Shown one piece after another: positions 47,305 through 55,176 of a DNA stretch of 64,000 nucleotides. The notes beneath the pieces are model-generated. The model was not told where the DNA came from. It worked only from the letters and a program-made list of their open reading frames with translations, and did not search any database. Where the stretch lies: the NCBI RefSeq assembly GCF_014201875.1, contig NZ_JACHFL010000001.1, forward strand, positions 372,001 through 436,000, in the 5' to 3' direction. A program made the position numbers and the translations under genes. The first letter of the stretch is position 1. Each line of letters starts with the position of its first letter. The stretch is from Deinococcus humi (lineage in GTDB: Bacteria > Deinococcota > Deinococci > Deinococcales > Deinococcaceae).

Positions 47305-47808
47305 TTAGGAGACTTGCAAGCGGGCGGCCTTGCGCTTGAGCCGTTCCCCCAGTTCGATCACCTCACGCTCTGGCAAACCGTCAAGATGCGTTTCCAGGGC
47401 GCGGCGTGCCTGCTTTGCATGTTGCGCCCGGCTGTGCTGTGCGTTCAGGTAGGCGCAGAAGGTTTCAGCGTCACAGCGGGCGTTTGGGTTTGAGTCAAAA
47501 AAGAAGATCGCCACCGTGCGCCCGTCCCTCCATTCACCCCAGAAGTCGGCCACATAGACGTTCTTCACATAGCCGGAATGGTCCTCCCGCACGGCGTACC
47601 GGGGTGGGCGCTGGCTTGTCTTGTCCATCGGGTGCGGGGCGGCCCACGGGTTGCGTGACCACCACTCTTTCAGAATGTCGCGTGTCTCCTGTCGCGTCAG
47701 ATCGCGTCGGAAAACGCGATGAAGATGACCAGCAGACGGGATATGCCCGTTTCGTTTGGCGTATTCGGTGGCGTACCTCTTCGCCTGCTCATGCAGATCA
47801 TTGCTCAC
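47305..47808 (-). CDS. Hypothetical phage protein, 167 aa
   Basis: The GTG start overlaps the HNH gene stop. It reads MSNDLHEQAKRYATEYAKRN, then HIPSAGHLHRVFRRDLTRQE, a helical and basic N-terminus that could bind DNA. A beta-rich centre (VKNVYVADFWGEWRDGRTVAIFFFD) and a helical C-terminus follow. Not recognised. Confidence 0.65.
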   Translation of the reverse strand: MSNDLHEQAKRYATEYAKRNGHIPSAGHLHRVFRRDLTRQETRDILKEWWSRNPWAAPHPMDKTSQRPPRYAVREDHSGYVKNVYVADFWGEWRDGRTVAIFFFDSNPNARCDAETFCAYLNAQHSRAQHAKQARRALETHLDGLPEREVIELGERLKRKAARLQVS

Positions 47809-48692
47809 CCCTGCACCTCCTGTGGACTGTCACTCTCTGCGGCATAGCGGACGTAAAGCAGCGCCACCGCCTGCCAGAACCGCCCGTAATCGCCCCAGTG
47901 GCGGCGCACCCATTCGTCCTGCCCGGTATGTGCGGCGTCGGTGGCGTCTCCGGGGCGGGCGATGTGGTGGCGGGTGCAACATGGCAACAAAACTTCATTT
48001 GTCCGGTAGCGGTCATTCGCCCCCAATCGGAGGTGGTGAAGCTCAACGGGCTTGACACCGCACGCAGGCACGGCGCAGGGCTGGCGACTCAACCACGCCC
48101 GCCAATCCCGCCGCTCATCCACAGCCCTTATCAGCGCATCCAGCGGGTTTTCCCCCGTCGCTGCACTGTGGACGAGGGCGCGGCGGATGGCGGGCGGCGC
48201 GTGCGCGAACGCCTGCACGGTGGTTTCCAGCGCGTCCTGACGGGTGAGGCGCGTGTCAGATTCTGACAACTCCGCGAACGTGGCATCCAGCGCGTCCGCC
48301 GTCTCACGGGTGACGCGGATACTCGTCTTCTCAGGGATTTTGGAGGGTGCCCCGGCCAGAATGTCGGCGGGCAGCTCCCCATGCTCCAGCCGTTCCCCGT
48401 AGGCCGTGAGGGTGCCGAACAGCAGGCCCTGAACGTCTAGCCCGGCCTCCCGCGCCAGTCCTGCCCGCAGGTAGCCGTACCAGCGGGAATGAAACTCACC
48501 GTAGCCGAGCCATGTGATGAACTCCCGCGTGCTGCTGCGCGGGTACAGCAAGCCCCAGGACAGGCGCAGTTTGTGAACCTCATGCGCCTGCGCCTTCCGC
48601 ATTTCGTTCTGACTGTGATCGGTTTGGGTGATGGCCTCGCGCCGATCCTCCAGCGTGGGCGCACGGGTGGGGGTGGTGAGGGTGGGGATCAT
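47805..48692 (-). CDS. HNH nuclease domain protein, 295 aa
   Basis: The C-terminal part carries CAVPACGVKPVELHHLRLGA, then VLLPCCTRHH and DEWVRRHWG, a cysteine-bounded HNH-type core. The N-terminal two thirds is helical, with a DALDATFAELSESDTRLTRQD ribbon. The codons for SESDT include the perfect 15-bp palindrome TGTCAGATTCTGACA (48254-48268). It is similar in build to phage NinG/DUF968-type nucleases that act in recombination. The start overlaps the PP-loop gene B stop. Confidence 0.8.
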   Translation of the reverse strand: MIPTLTTPTRAPTLEDRREAITQTDHSQNEMRKAQAHEVHKLRLSWGLLYPRSSTREFITWLGYGEFHSRWYGYLRAGLAREAGLDVQGLLFGTLTAYGERLEHGELPADILAGAPSKIPEKTSIRVTRETADALDATFAELSESDTRLTRQDALETTVQAFAHAPPAIRRALVHSAATGENPLDALIRAVDERRDWRAWLSRQPCAVPACGVKPVELHHLRLGANDRYRTNEVLLPCCTRHHIARPGDATDAAHTGQDEWVRRHWGDYGRFWQAVALLYVRYAAESDSPQEVQG

Positions 48693-49534
48693 GCGCGGCC
48701 ACACGAGGCGCAGGTGAACTCAAACGCCGTGTTGAACAGATCAGGCATCTGCTCCCGTTTCCACGATTCGGGCGGCCCTTCCTCCCAGCCCCAGGGGAAG
48801 CCAGCCGCCCGCGTCTTGGCTTCCAGATCGCGCAGGCGGCGGCCCATACAGGGGAAGTGCTGCTCAATGGCGGCCAGTTGGCCGGGTTTGGCATACGCCC
48901 CACACAGGCAGTCCCCACTAACCCCGATGAGCGGGCTATACGGGTTGCGGGGCAGCTTGAACTGTTCCAGATAAGCGTCCCGCTGCCTCAGCGGCCAGTC
49001 CCACAATGGGGCAACCCACACGGTGCGGCCTACCCGTTTAACGGGGACAACGTTGCGGGCGCGGCGGGCGGATTCCGTTTGGCGACTGCCACTGATGAGC
49101 ATAATTCGGCCTTCAGGGTGGTCCCTGACGAGACGCTCAAATTGCCTTTGCTTGAGGCGGGCAAACATCTTGCCGTGCCCAGTGGGTGTCGGGCCGGGGA
49201 AGCCGTATTCCGTGACCAGCTCGTCATAGTGTTGCGGGTCCAATGCGCCGTCCTTGCGGGTGTTCTCGGTGGCGCGGTACACCAGCAGCTCCACGCCCAG
49301 ATCGGCGCAGATGGCGCGGGCGCGGGGTTCAGCTTCGGGCAGCGCAATCCCGGTATCCACGTACACGGCGGCAGTGAACTGGGGGTGTCTGCGGGCCACG
49401 TCCAGCGTGACCACGCTGTCATTCCCCCCGGAGAACATGGCAAAGACGTGGGTTGGCTGATGTTCCTCTACGGCTTGCAGGATCAGGGGCAGGCCAGAGA
49501 GGGGGCGATCTCCCAGAAAATGCGCGGCGCTCAC
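48689..49534 (-). CDS. PP-loop (PAPS-reductase family) protein B, 281 aa
   Basis: FAMFSGGNDSVVTLDVARRH is a classical PP-loop (SGGxDS) and AAVYVDTGIALPEAEPRARA follows as in PAPS reductases and DndC-type proteins. GSRQTESARRARNV is the later substrate-binding element. C-terminal cysteines (GDCLCGAYA, FPCMGRR, CASCGRA) suggest an iron-sulfur cluster. The protein is co-translated with an HNH protein and resembles PP-loop protein A only in its general family. Possible roles are nucleotide or DNA thio-modification. The substrate is unknown. Confidence 0.85.
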   Translation of the reverse strand: MSAAHFLGDRPLSGLPLILQAVEEHQPTHVFAMFSGGNDSVVTLDVARRHPQFTAAVYVDTGIALPEAEPRARAICADLGVELLVYRATENTRKDGALDPQHYDELVTEYGFPGPTPTGHGKMFARLKQRQFERLVRDHPEGRIMLISGSRQTESARRARNVVPVKRVGRTVWVAPLWDWPLRQRDAYLEQFKLPRNPYSPLIGVSGDCLCGAYAKPGQLAAIEQHFPCMGRRLRDLEAKTRAAGFPWGWEEGPPESWKREQMPDLFNTAFEFTCASCGRA

Positions 49535-49779
49535 CCTTCCCCCCGCACGATGCCCCAGGCCAGGTATTCCCCGTGCCCGCGCTCATACCCTGCGTGGGCC
49601 AGAGCGCAGGCGGTGGTGTGGCTAATGCCGCCGAACAGGTGGATGGATTCAAGCTGCTCAATCAGATCAGCCTGGGAGGAGGAGTGAAGGGGGAAGGCGT
49701 CACCCGTGGCGCTGTCGGTGAGGAGAAAGGAAAGCGGCGCAGGCTGTGGCGCTGCGCCGTGGGGGCTGGTTTGTGGCAT
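49531..49779 (-). CDS. Hypothetical phage protein, 82 aa
   Basis: The start MPQTSPHGAAPQPAPLSFLL follows AAGGAGTACCCCT. The C-terminal part is helical (LIEQLESIHLFGGISHTTAC). The stop overlaps the PP-loop gene start. Not recognised. Confidence 0.62.
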   Translation of the reverse strand: MPQTSPHGAAPQPAPLSFLLTDSATGDAFPLHSSSQADLIEQLESIHLFGGISHTTACALAHAGYERGHGEYLAWGIVRGEG

Positions 49780-49790
49780 AGGGGTACTCC

Positions 49791-50051
49791 TTAGTCTGCG
49801 GCCTCTGAACCGATCTGAACCCACACATAGCCGCCATCAATCAACAGCGGGCCGGAACCGTTACGGGCTTCCAGGGCCAGCAGGGCGGCGGCGAGTTCAG
49901 GGCCGGACAGTTCACAGCGGGCGGCCAGCGACTCGAACGGGACAGGCGGGCCGGATAGGGTGAGGGCGTGCAGGATCGTCTGAACGCGAGACTGGCGCTC
50001 AAGCACGCGGACGCGATACTCAGACATTGCGGTGGCGGAACTTCGTGTCAT
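49791..50051 (-). CDS. Winged-helix-like phage protein, 86 aa
   Basis: Helices VQTILHALTLSGPPVPFESL, AARCELSGPELAAALLALEA and a wing (GPLLIDGGYVWVQIG) form a likely winged-helix fold. GAGGTTTAC precedes the ATG. It follows the replication initiator and may be a small regulator of it. Inference from fold only. Confidence 0.63.
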   Translation of the reverse strand: MTRSSATAMSEYRVRVLERQSRVQTILHALTLSGPPVPFESLAARCELSGPELAAALLALEARNGSGPLLIDGGYVWVQIGSEAAD

Positions 50052-50117
50052 GTAAACCTCAAAGAGAGGCAGGGGTGAAGTACGAGGGTGGAGATATCAA
50101 TACTTTGCCCCCCATCT

Positions 50118-51176
50118 CTAATTCCCCTGTCCTGTGACAACGGCCCGCTGCCCAGCCCGAAAAGCACGCACAGTACGCACAGAAACACCGGAAAGCCCAG
50201 AAATTTGCGCCGCTGTCGGATTCATGAATCCTTGCCCAGCAAGCTCTCCGATGGCCGATGTGATGGCGTCAAACGTGCGATTTCGGCGGATGGCGTTTGT
50301 TTTGACTGCGCCAATCTGCCCACCCTCGCGCATGGCCTCGCGTGCCTGTTCTGCGGAAAGTGTCGGGCGGTCCCAGGAGTAAAGCTTGCTGCGTTTGGCG
50401 GGCGGTCTGTCGCGTTTCTGGAAATTGTCGGCGTTCTTCCAAGTCCAGCGGGCCACCGAACGCGCCACGCCCAGCACCTCACTCCGGGGCAGTTTCGGGG
50501 TATAGATATTCAGGCTGTGTGCATGTTGAATCGTCGCCGCCTCCCACGCAACAAAATTGCTCGACTGGGAGGCGCTATGCACGTTGTCATATGCCCACAG
50601 GCGCGTCCGGTAGAACAGGTCCGTATTGCGGCCCTCTCCGATCTGCTGGCCTTGCTCCGGGGCCACGCGCAAGCGTTCGGGCAGGGCGTCCAGCAACTCG
50701 CCCAACGTGTAGAGCGGGCCGTCATGGGTGATCGTGGCCCATGACTTGTGGAGTGGGTTCTTGATGCCCGTCCCTGGGTATCCGGCATCCGCTTCCAGCC
50801 AGCGCGTGTAGCCGTTGCTGACAGCCTCAAACAGCCTGCGGGGCGCGGTGCGGCTCAGGCTGCCCCGCAGAACGGGCAGCGCCAGGCCGTACACCTGATG
50901 GCTGCCCCGGTTGTGGCGGTTGCGGATGATGAAATGGGGCTGCGGCGCTCCCACGTCCAGCCAGCGGGCCGCCGTGTGATCGCCTTCCCCGGTATCGTCC
51001 ACATCCAGTTTCAGCCAGCCGATTTCATGGGGCCTGTCCGGGCTGAGGTAACGCATCTGGACGGCCTCTGCGGCAGGCGTGGTGTGGAAGTAGGTTTTGC
51101 GATTGCCCGCGTTCGGGTGGTAGGCCAGCGACTCAACAAAATGCCGCTGAATGCTGGAAACGGTAGAATGGATCAT
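50118..51176 (-). CDS. Replication initiator/primase, ColE2 Rep-like, 352 aa
   Basis: The region up to about 210 is a replicase-type primase: LKLDVDDTGEGDHTAARWLD with acidic residues, HFIIRNRHNRGSHQVYGLAL with conserved N-x-x-S-H-Q, and a PriCT-like YTRWLEADAGYPGTGIKNPL. The C-terminal part has SVARWTWKNADNF, then a helix-turn-helix (NPTAAQISGLSGVSVRTVRA) for origin binding. It probably primes phage replication. The ATG has AGGAGGTTGCCTAC before it. Confidence 0.83.
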   Translation of the reverse strand: MIHSTVSSIQRHFVESLAYHPNAGNRKTYFHTTPAAEAVQMRYLSPDRPHEIGWLKLDVDDTGEGDHTAARWLDVGAPQPHFIIRNRHNRGSHQVYGLALPVLRGSLSRTAPRRLFEAVSNGYTRWLEADAGYPGTGIKNPLHKSWATITHDGPLYTLGELLDALPERLRVAPEQGQQIGEGRNTDLFYRTRLWAYDNVHSASQSSNFVAWEAATIQHAHSLNIYTPKLPRSEVLGVARSVARWTWKNADNFQKRDRPPAKRSKLYSWDRPTLSAEQAREAMREGGQIGAVKTNAIRRNRTFDAITSAIGELAGQGFMNPTAAQISGLSGVSVRTVRAFRAGQRAVVTGQGN

Positions 51177-51284
51177 GTAGGCAACCTCCTGTTTCGGTGC
51201 CTGCGCCGCCGCGCCCTTTCTCTCCCGTCAGAGCGCGGCTTCACTCATGACTATTTTACCATTTTTTGTCGTCTGGGAGGGCGT
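51177..51284 (-). promoter_or_regulatory. Leader/promoter-like region before the Rep gene
   Basis: The minus strand holds an A-rich stretch ending in TAAAAT (51253-51258), 4 nt before a 6-codon mini-ORF (ATGAGTGAAGCC...TGA), and then the Rep ribosome-binding site. It is among the few AT-rich spots in the early operon and could be a promoter, a leader peptide or part of an origin. No -35 is clear. Confidence 0.35.
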
Positions 51285-51503
51285 TTAAGCACGTTTCACG
51301 CATCGGTGATCCTGGGGAATCCAGATGACGATTTCGCGCCCTCCGGGGCTGAAGTGGGTGTACAGGCGCGGCTCATGCCCGCAGACGTGGCACGTCGCTT
51401 GTTCGGCGGTGTTCAGTTCCAGCGGGCCGTCTGGCGCGTAGCCCAGCGCTTCACCCAGCGTCTGCGGCTTGCCTGCCCGCCTGTCGCTGTCAGTCGCTAG
51501 CAT
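51285..51503 (-). CDS. Zinc-binding small protein, 72 aa
   Basis: MLATDSDRRAGKPQTLGEAL, then ATCHVCGHEPRLYTHFSPGG and DHRCVKRA: a CxxC plus His/Cys pattern that can bind zinc. It overlaps the helicase-loader-like gene by 14 nt. Function unknown. Confidence 0.66.
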   Translation of the reverse strand: MLATDSDRRAGKPQTLGEALGYAPDGPLELNTAEQATCHVCGHEPRLYTHFSPGGREIVIWIPQDHRCVKRA

Positions 51504-51975
51504 TTGGCAACTCCTGGACGGTCAGGGGGGCGAGGGCCGGGGCGTTGTTCTGCGCCAGTTCCATCAGGTGATCGGTATACAGGCGCACCCACGCCTTTTC
51601 CACCCACGGCAATTCCTTGTGGGGGATGCTGCCCAGCGGTTGCCCGTTCGTGGCCCGCATGAGCAGCTTCCGTTCCAGCTTGTCCTGTGTGGCCGTTTCG
51701 CCCGCCTGCGCGGCTTCCATCATCTCGACCCATCGTTTCAGGGCGCGGCTGCTGGCATCACGCCCGCCCAGCCCGTATTCAATGAGCTGCTGAGGTGTGG
51801 GGAAGAACACCTCAAACCGGAAAGCGGCGGCGCAGGCTTTCTGAAACTGCTCATCGGTGAGTTCGGCGGAAAGCGTCTTGTGGTAAATCCGCACGGTGGC
51901 GTCGTTGAACTGGCGGTTGAATCTGTCGCACAGGATGGCCCATGAGGCGCTGAAGGCAGTGCTAGAAAGGGTCAT
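51490..51975 (-). CDS. Helicase loader-like (G39P/DnaI-type) protein, 161 aa
   Basis: FSASWAILCDRFNRQFNDAT, then VRIYHKTLSAELTDEQFQKA and CAAAFRFEVFFPTPQQLIEY has the layout of the phage helicase loader/inhibitor group (short helix, 'F..a....l.....fFPt..el'). It is adjacent to the HTH replication protein and Rep gene, which fits. No phage helicase gene was found, so it may recruit the host DnaB. Family by pattern only. Confidence 0.72.
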   Translation of the reverse strand: MTLSSTAFSASWAILCDRFNRQFNDATVRIYHKTLSAELTDEQFQKACAAAFRFEVFFPTPQQLIEYGLGGRDASSRALKRWVEMMEAAQAGETATQDKLERKLLMRATNGQPLGSIPHKELPWVEKAWVRLYTDHLMELAQNNAPALAPLTVQELPNASD

Positions 51976-52675
51976 TGTCGTTTCCCTCCGAGAGAACCCG
52001 GTGTGTCTGCCGGGCGGTATCGAGTGAGCGGGCGTTTGCTTCTCCAGGTGTTTGCGGCTTGCCGAACTGGCCTTTCAGTTCAAACAGGCCGTTCCAGCCG
52101 TTTGTGATGGTCTGGCGGATGCACGCTTCCGGGTTGGGCTGCTCAGCCAGGAAAGCAAGCTGGGCTTTCAGCACGCGATCTGTGCGTGATAGACGGCGTT
52201 CCCGGCGATAGCTGCGCCATTCCTGCCACGCCTCTGCAAACTGCGGGCGGGCGGCAAGGGCAGGTGGAACCTCCAGGGCCTTTTTCGCGTCTGGGACGAT
52301 GTTTGAACCGTGGACGGCTTTTCCGTCGACGGCTTTCCCGTCCACGGTGAGAAGCGCGTCTGACACGCGGTATTCCGTTTCGCCCAGTTTGCCCTGTGCG
52401 TTGCGTGTCTGCTGACGGCTGACGTAGCCTGCCGCTTCCAGTTCGCGCAGGGCGGTGCGGTGGGCGTCGCGTCCATCGTCGCTCACGGCTTCCACTTGGG
52501 ACATGCGGTAGGGCCGTTCATCGGGGACGCTGAGCATCACGGCCAGCAGTCCTTTTGCTTTCAGGCTGAGGCGCGGATCGCGCAGCATGGCATTGGCGAC
52601 CATCGTGTAGGGGGTGTGCCGCTTGTTTCGGAACCCTAGCGGCTCGGACACCGTATCTGTGGCAGGAGCCGGAAT
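51962..52675 (-). CDS. Phage replication protein with N-terminal winged helix, 237 aa (start uncertain)
   Basis: The N-terminal MVANAMLRDPRLSLKAKGLL, then RPYRMSQVEAVSDDGRDAHRTALRELEAAGYVSRQ is the winged-helix of phage replisome organisers. The C-terminal half is helical, like DnaD-type domains (LAFLAEQPNPEACIRQTITN). The only well-spaced start after GGAGG (52682-52686) is an ATT codon at 52675. A GTG at 52648 without ribosome-binding site, giving MSEPLGFRNKR, is the alternative. A GTG at 52699 lies inside a hairpin and is unlikely. Confidence 0.8.
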   Translation of the reverse strand: MPAPATDTVSEPLGFRNKRHTPYTMVANAMLRDPRLSLKAKGLLAVMLSVPDERPYRMSQVEAVSDDGRDAHRTALRELEAAGYVSRQQTRNAQGKLGETEYRVSDALLTVDGKAVDGKAVHGSNIVPDAKKALEVPPALAARPQFAEAWQEWRSYRRERRLSRTDRVLKAQLAFLAEQPNPEACIRQTITNGWNGLFELKGQFGKPQTPGEANARSLDTARQTHRVLSEGNDNDPF

Positions 52676-52696
52676 GATGCACCTCCGAGAATGAAG

Positions 52697-52729
52697 CACC
52701 GCCCGCGTCTAGTCCACGCGGGCGGTGCT
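52697..52729 (-). repeat. 12-bp perfect hairpin between two early genes
   Basis: GCACCGCCCGCG (52697-52708) pairs with CGCGGGCGGTGC (52718-52729), loop TCTAGTCCA. It lies across the 3' end of one gene and 11-15 nt before the GGAGG of the next. The strongest of the start-associated hairpins. Confidence 0.7.
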
Positions 52730-52969
52730 GTTGTGTGTGGTTTTCTTCGGTATCCACCGATCTGGCACGCAGCCGCACCGACAATCCGGCGTGGCTTCTG
52801 GGGCGGCCAGTTCCCCGTGCCCCATGTGGCAGGGCAGGCGCTTTTTCGTCCTCATGTCGTACACGGGTTGAAGTCCGTCGTGCGCCTCCCAGCCCAGCAG
52901 GCAGACGATCATGCCGAACTCGCCCGGTTCACCGTGCCTGCATGTGCCGCAGACGCCCTGCTCATTCAC
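52709..52969 (-). CDS. Cysteine-rich small protein, 86 aa
   Basis: MNEQGVCGTCRHGEPGEFGM, then IVCLLGWEAHD and CHMGH...CRCGC: seven or eight cysteines in zinc-finger-like spacing (C-x-x-C, C-x-C-x-C). Such proteins occur among phage early genes. The ATG overlaps the ERF stop by 4 nt. Confidence 0.7.
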   Translation of the reverse strand: MNEQGVCGTCRHGEPGEFGMIVCLLGWEAHDGLQPVYDMRTKKRLPCHMGHGELAAPEATPDCRCGCVPDRWIPKKTTHNSTARVD

Positions 52970-53616
52970 GCGGCCTCGCTCTTTTGCTTGGCGGCGCTGT
53001 AGACGATCTTGCTTTCCGCCCGCGTCAATTCGCTCAGCCCAGCAACCTCCCGCCCGATCACCTGGGCCACGAAGTCAACATGCGTGAGTGGTTCAACGTC
53101 TGTCCCTTTGAGCATGGCTCCCAGTTGCGCGTGAAGGCGTGCGCCTGCTTCCTTGCCCAGCGGCTCAGAATCAGCCGGGGCGGGCGCAGGTGGGGCACTG
53201 GGGCGGGGCGCGGGACGCTGGGCCTTCTGGGGGCCTTTCATGGCCGCGTTGCCGTCATCGTCGTCATCTGCGGCGAGGCTTAATACCGCCATCAGGGAAT
53301 AGCGGCGTAGATAACTTATGCTGCTCCCCAATTTCTGTATGTCCGTCGCTGCCGGGGCGCTCACAGTGGTTTCCAGCCATTCCCCGCTGCTGTGCATGAT
53401 GCGCGTGGTGACGGTGACGGTGTTGCCCTCGGTGCCAGGGGCCTGCACGATGCTCAGCCCGTTGTCTGCCAGCCCGCCGCGTACCGTTTCCAGCACGGCG
53501 GCCAGTGTCGCGTATTTGCCGTGGTGACTTTTGCCGTCCTTCTCAACATGTCCGAAGACGCCTTGCGCCTTGCTGAGCGCTTCTGCCAGTTTGCCGACTG
53601 TCTCACTGTGGTTCAT
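52966..53616 (-). CDS. ERF-family single-strand annealing recombinase, 216 aa
   Basis: The domain reads MNHSETVGKLAEALSKAQGV, HGKYATLAAVLETVRGGLAD, NGLSIVQAPGTEGNTVTVTT, HSSGEWLETTVSAP and KLGSSISYLRRYSLMAVLSL, ending in an acidic ADDDDDGNAAM run, exactly as in ERF proteins. It anneals complementary strands for recombination and repair. The C-terminal tail is Pro-rich with a helical end. The start ATG follows GAGGGAGAAGGC. A longer in-frame reading upstream overlaps other genes and is rejected. Confidence 0.92.
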   Translation of the reverse strand: MNHSETVGKLAEALSKAQGVFGHVEKDGKSHHGKYATLAAVLETVRGGLADNGLSIVQAPGTEGNTVTVTTRIMHSSGEWLETTVSAPAATDIQKLGSSISYLRRYSLMAVLSLAADDDDDGNAAMKGPQKAQRPAPRPSAPPAPAPADSEPLGKEAGARLHAQLGAMLKGTDVEPLTHVDFVAQVIGREVAGLSELTRAESKIVYSAAKQKSEAA

Positions 53617-53762
53617 GCCTTCTCCCTCAGTTGCCTCTTGATGTTCCTGATGCGCCGATTGATGAGCCGCGCAGCGGGCCAGTCTGTCGGGCCGTAGCCC
53701 AGGACAAGCCGCTCCCACTCGGCTTCCAGCTCCCAGCGCCGCGCCCTCAGAACCGCCGCCAT
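53613..53762 (-). CDS. Mini-gene, 49-aa basic helical protein
   Basis: MAAVLRARRWELEAEWERLV, then LGYGPTDWPAARLINRRIRN and a basic helix. GGAGG lies 7 nt upstream. It overlaps the upstream gene by 16 nt and the ERF start by 4 nt (ATGA). A strongly basic small helical protein next to a recombinase could be a DNA-binding helper, but this is only a guess. Confidence 0.62.
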   Translation of the reverse strand: MAAVLRARRWELEAEWERLVLGYGPTDWPAARLINRRIRNIKRQLREKA

Positions 53763-54049
53763 TGGGTGTCCTCCATGCGCCTCTGTTCAGGCGTCGGGTA
53801 CATTCCCTCGGTGCGACGGACGGCCCGGTAATGCTCAGCCAGCGCGTGCAGATTCTTTTCGTTCTCAATCTGTTCCATGACGAGTTGCGCTCCCTCTCCG
53901 CAGAGCGCGTCCAGGTGGGGCAGGTGGCCTTCCGGCAGCCCGGCCAGCCAGCCCGCGCAGTCAATGGCCTCTCGTCCGGTGAGGCCCGCCGTGAGCAGGG
54001 CGTCAGTGATGCGCTCCCTGATGCATTTGCTATGCTCCTGGTAGGACAT
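53747..54049 (-). CDS. Hypothetical phage protein, 100 aa
   Basis: The start MSYQEHSKCIRERITDALLT follows TTGGAGGTTCTT. Helical, with His/Cys residues (ALCGEGAQLVMEQIENEKNL). A 10-bp hairpin lies just upstream of its ribosome-binding site. Not recognised. Confidence 0.64.
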   Translation of the reverse strand: MSYQEHSKCIRERITDALLTAGLTGREAIDCAGWLAGLPEGHLPHLDALCGEGAQLVMEQIENEKNLHALAEHYRAVRRTEGMYPTPEQRRMEDTQWRRF

Positions 54050-54060
54050 AAGAACCTCCA

Positions 54061-54087
54061 ATCCCCCGCCGTGCGATGGCGGGGGAT
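54061..54087 (-). repeat. 10-bp perfect hairpin before the 53747-54049 gene
   Basis: ATCCCCCGCC (54061-54070) pairs with GGCGGGGGAT (54078-54087), followed on the minus strand by TGGAGG. It belongs to the start-associated series. Confidence 0.68.
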
Positions 54088-54104
54088 TTGGTTTGAATGG
54101 GGCT

Positions 54105-54632
54105 TTACTTGATTGCGCCAGCGGCGACGGCGGCAGCGAGGGAGGAATAGGCGAACGTCAAGTTGCCCGCTCCCAATGCCCGTGTCGCATAGGTCTCTTC
54201 TGCCGGGATAACGGGGCCAGTGCCCTCATGGTTCAAGACAATGGGCCAGGGCCTGAAATCGGTGCGGTGGTCGCTAGCAATCAGCACAAGCCGCTCGTCG
54301 CGCATCTGCCAAACTTCACCGAACTCGGGTTCCCGTCTCTCCTCTACCTTCTCCGCTTCCTGCACGGGCGTCAGCGTCAGCGTGCCGTCCGGGTGGTGCT
54401 GGGCCATGTACGGGCCAGAAGTGGTGGGGGCAGGGGCGATGAGGGTGACTTCGTAGAAGTGCACGGTTATGTACTCACCGTTTACAATCCCATTAACATA
54501 GCCAAGCCCGCCTCCCCGTGGGGCCTCGGGCGGAATTACGGCTGTCACGGTGAACTCTTCGCCGTAGTGTCGCTCTTTTTTCTCCGCGATTCGTACCCGG
54601 TCCCCTATCTTGAATAGATGCCCTACGCTCAT
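54105..54632 (-). CDS. SH3/KOW-like domain protein, 175 aa
   Basis: The N-terminus MSVGHLFKIGDRVRIAEKKE, then RHYGEEFTVTAVIP is an SH3/KOW-like beta barrel of the kind that binds nucleic acid or partners. A later repeat (EPEFGEVWQMRDERLVLIAS) looks similar. GGGAGGATCGTT precedes the ATG. A hairpin AGCGCC...GGCGCT (54645-54671) lies upstream. Confidence 0.68.
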   Translation of the reverse strand: MSVGHLFKIGDRVRIAEKKERHYGEEFTVTAVIPPEAPRGGGLGYVNGIVNGEYITVHFYEVTLIAPAPTTSGPYMAQHHPDGTLTLTPVQEAEKVEERREPEFGEVWQMRDERLVLIASDHRTDFRPWPIVLNHEGTGPVIPAEETYATRALGAGNLTFAYSSLAAAVAAGAIK

Positions 54633-54745
54633 AACGATCCTCCCAGCGCCCCGGTGTCCCCCGGAGGCGCTTTCTTTTGATCCTCCCTTTGCCGCGCGAC
54701 GGCTGACGCGGCAGGGTGCCCGCCAGGGGGATGGGTTGGAGGGGA

Positions 54746-55159
54746 TTAGCGAGTGCGGGCGTAAGCGGCCCCACGCCTCAGAGCGCGGTGGATGTGCGCG
54801 GCGCGGCGTTCAGCAGCGCAGTAAGTCAAATAGTCCTGATAGGCCGCTTCATCGTCGGCGTCCTGCTGGCGCAGATCATCCACGGCTTCCTGCATTTCCT
54901 CCCGGCTGGCATAGCAGGCGCGGGCGGCAGTCTCTACCGTGTGCTTCCCGCCCACCACGTCACGGGCATAGCTGAACAGGTAGCGATCCGTGTCATCCTC
55001 CCGGCGCTGTTCATGCTCCCGGCTCTCTGCCTCGATTTCCTCTTGCGTCATGCCGCCGAACAGGCAGTCATAGCAATAGCCAGACATGAGCCGCTTCGGG
55101 TAGGTGTTTTCGTGGCACCCAACGCAGGTGTATTCCAGTTCGAGTTGTCCGTCGTACAT
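54746..55159 (-). CDS. Zinc-ribbon protein, 137 aa
   Basis: MYDGQLELEYTCVGCHENTY, then GYCYDCLFGG forms a zinc ribbon (CxxC...CxxC). The remainder is a charged helical region (QEEIEAESREHEQRREDD) and a basic tail. The ribosome-binding site is AGGAGGCGCACC. The motif pair at 55190-55218 lies just upstream, in the place of a promoter-operator. Confidence 0.72.
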   Translation of the reverse strand: MYDGQLELEYTCVGCHENTYPKRLMSGYCYDCLFGGMTQEEIEAESREHEQRREDDTDRYLFSYARDVVGGKHTVETAARACYASREEMQEAVDDLRQQDADDEAAYQDYLTYCAAERRAAHIHRALRRGAAYARTR

Positions 55160-55176
55160 GGTGCGCCTCCTGTTTA

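Noticed and set aside
53617..53964. N-terminal extension of the ERF protein by 116 codons
   Set aside because: The extension overlaps two better-supported genes in other frames and ends just before a strong ribosome-binding site and ATG at the conserved ERF start.
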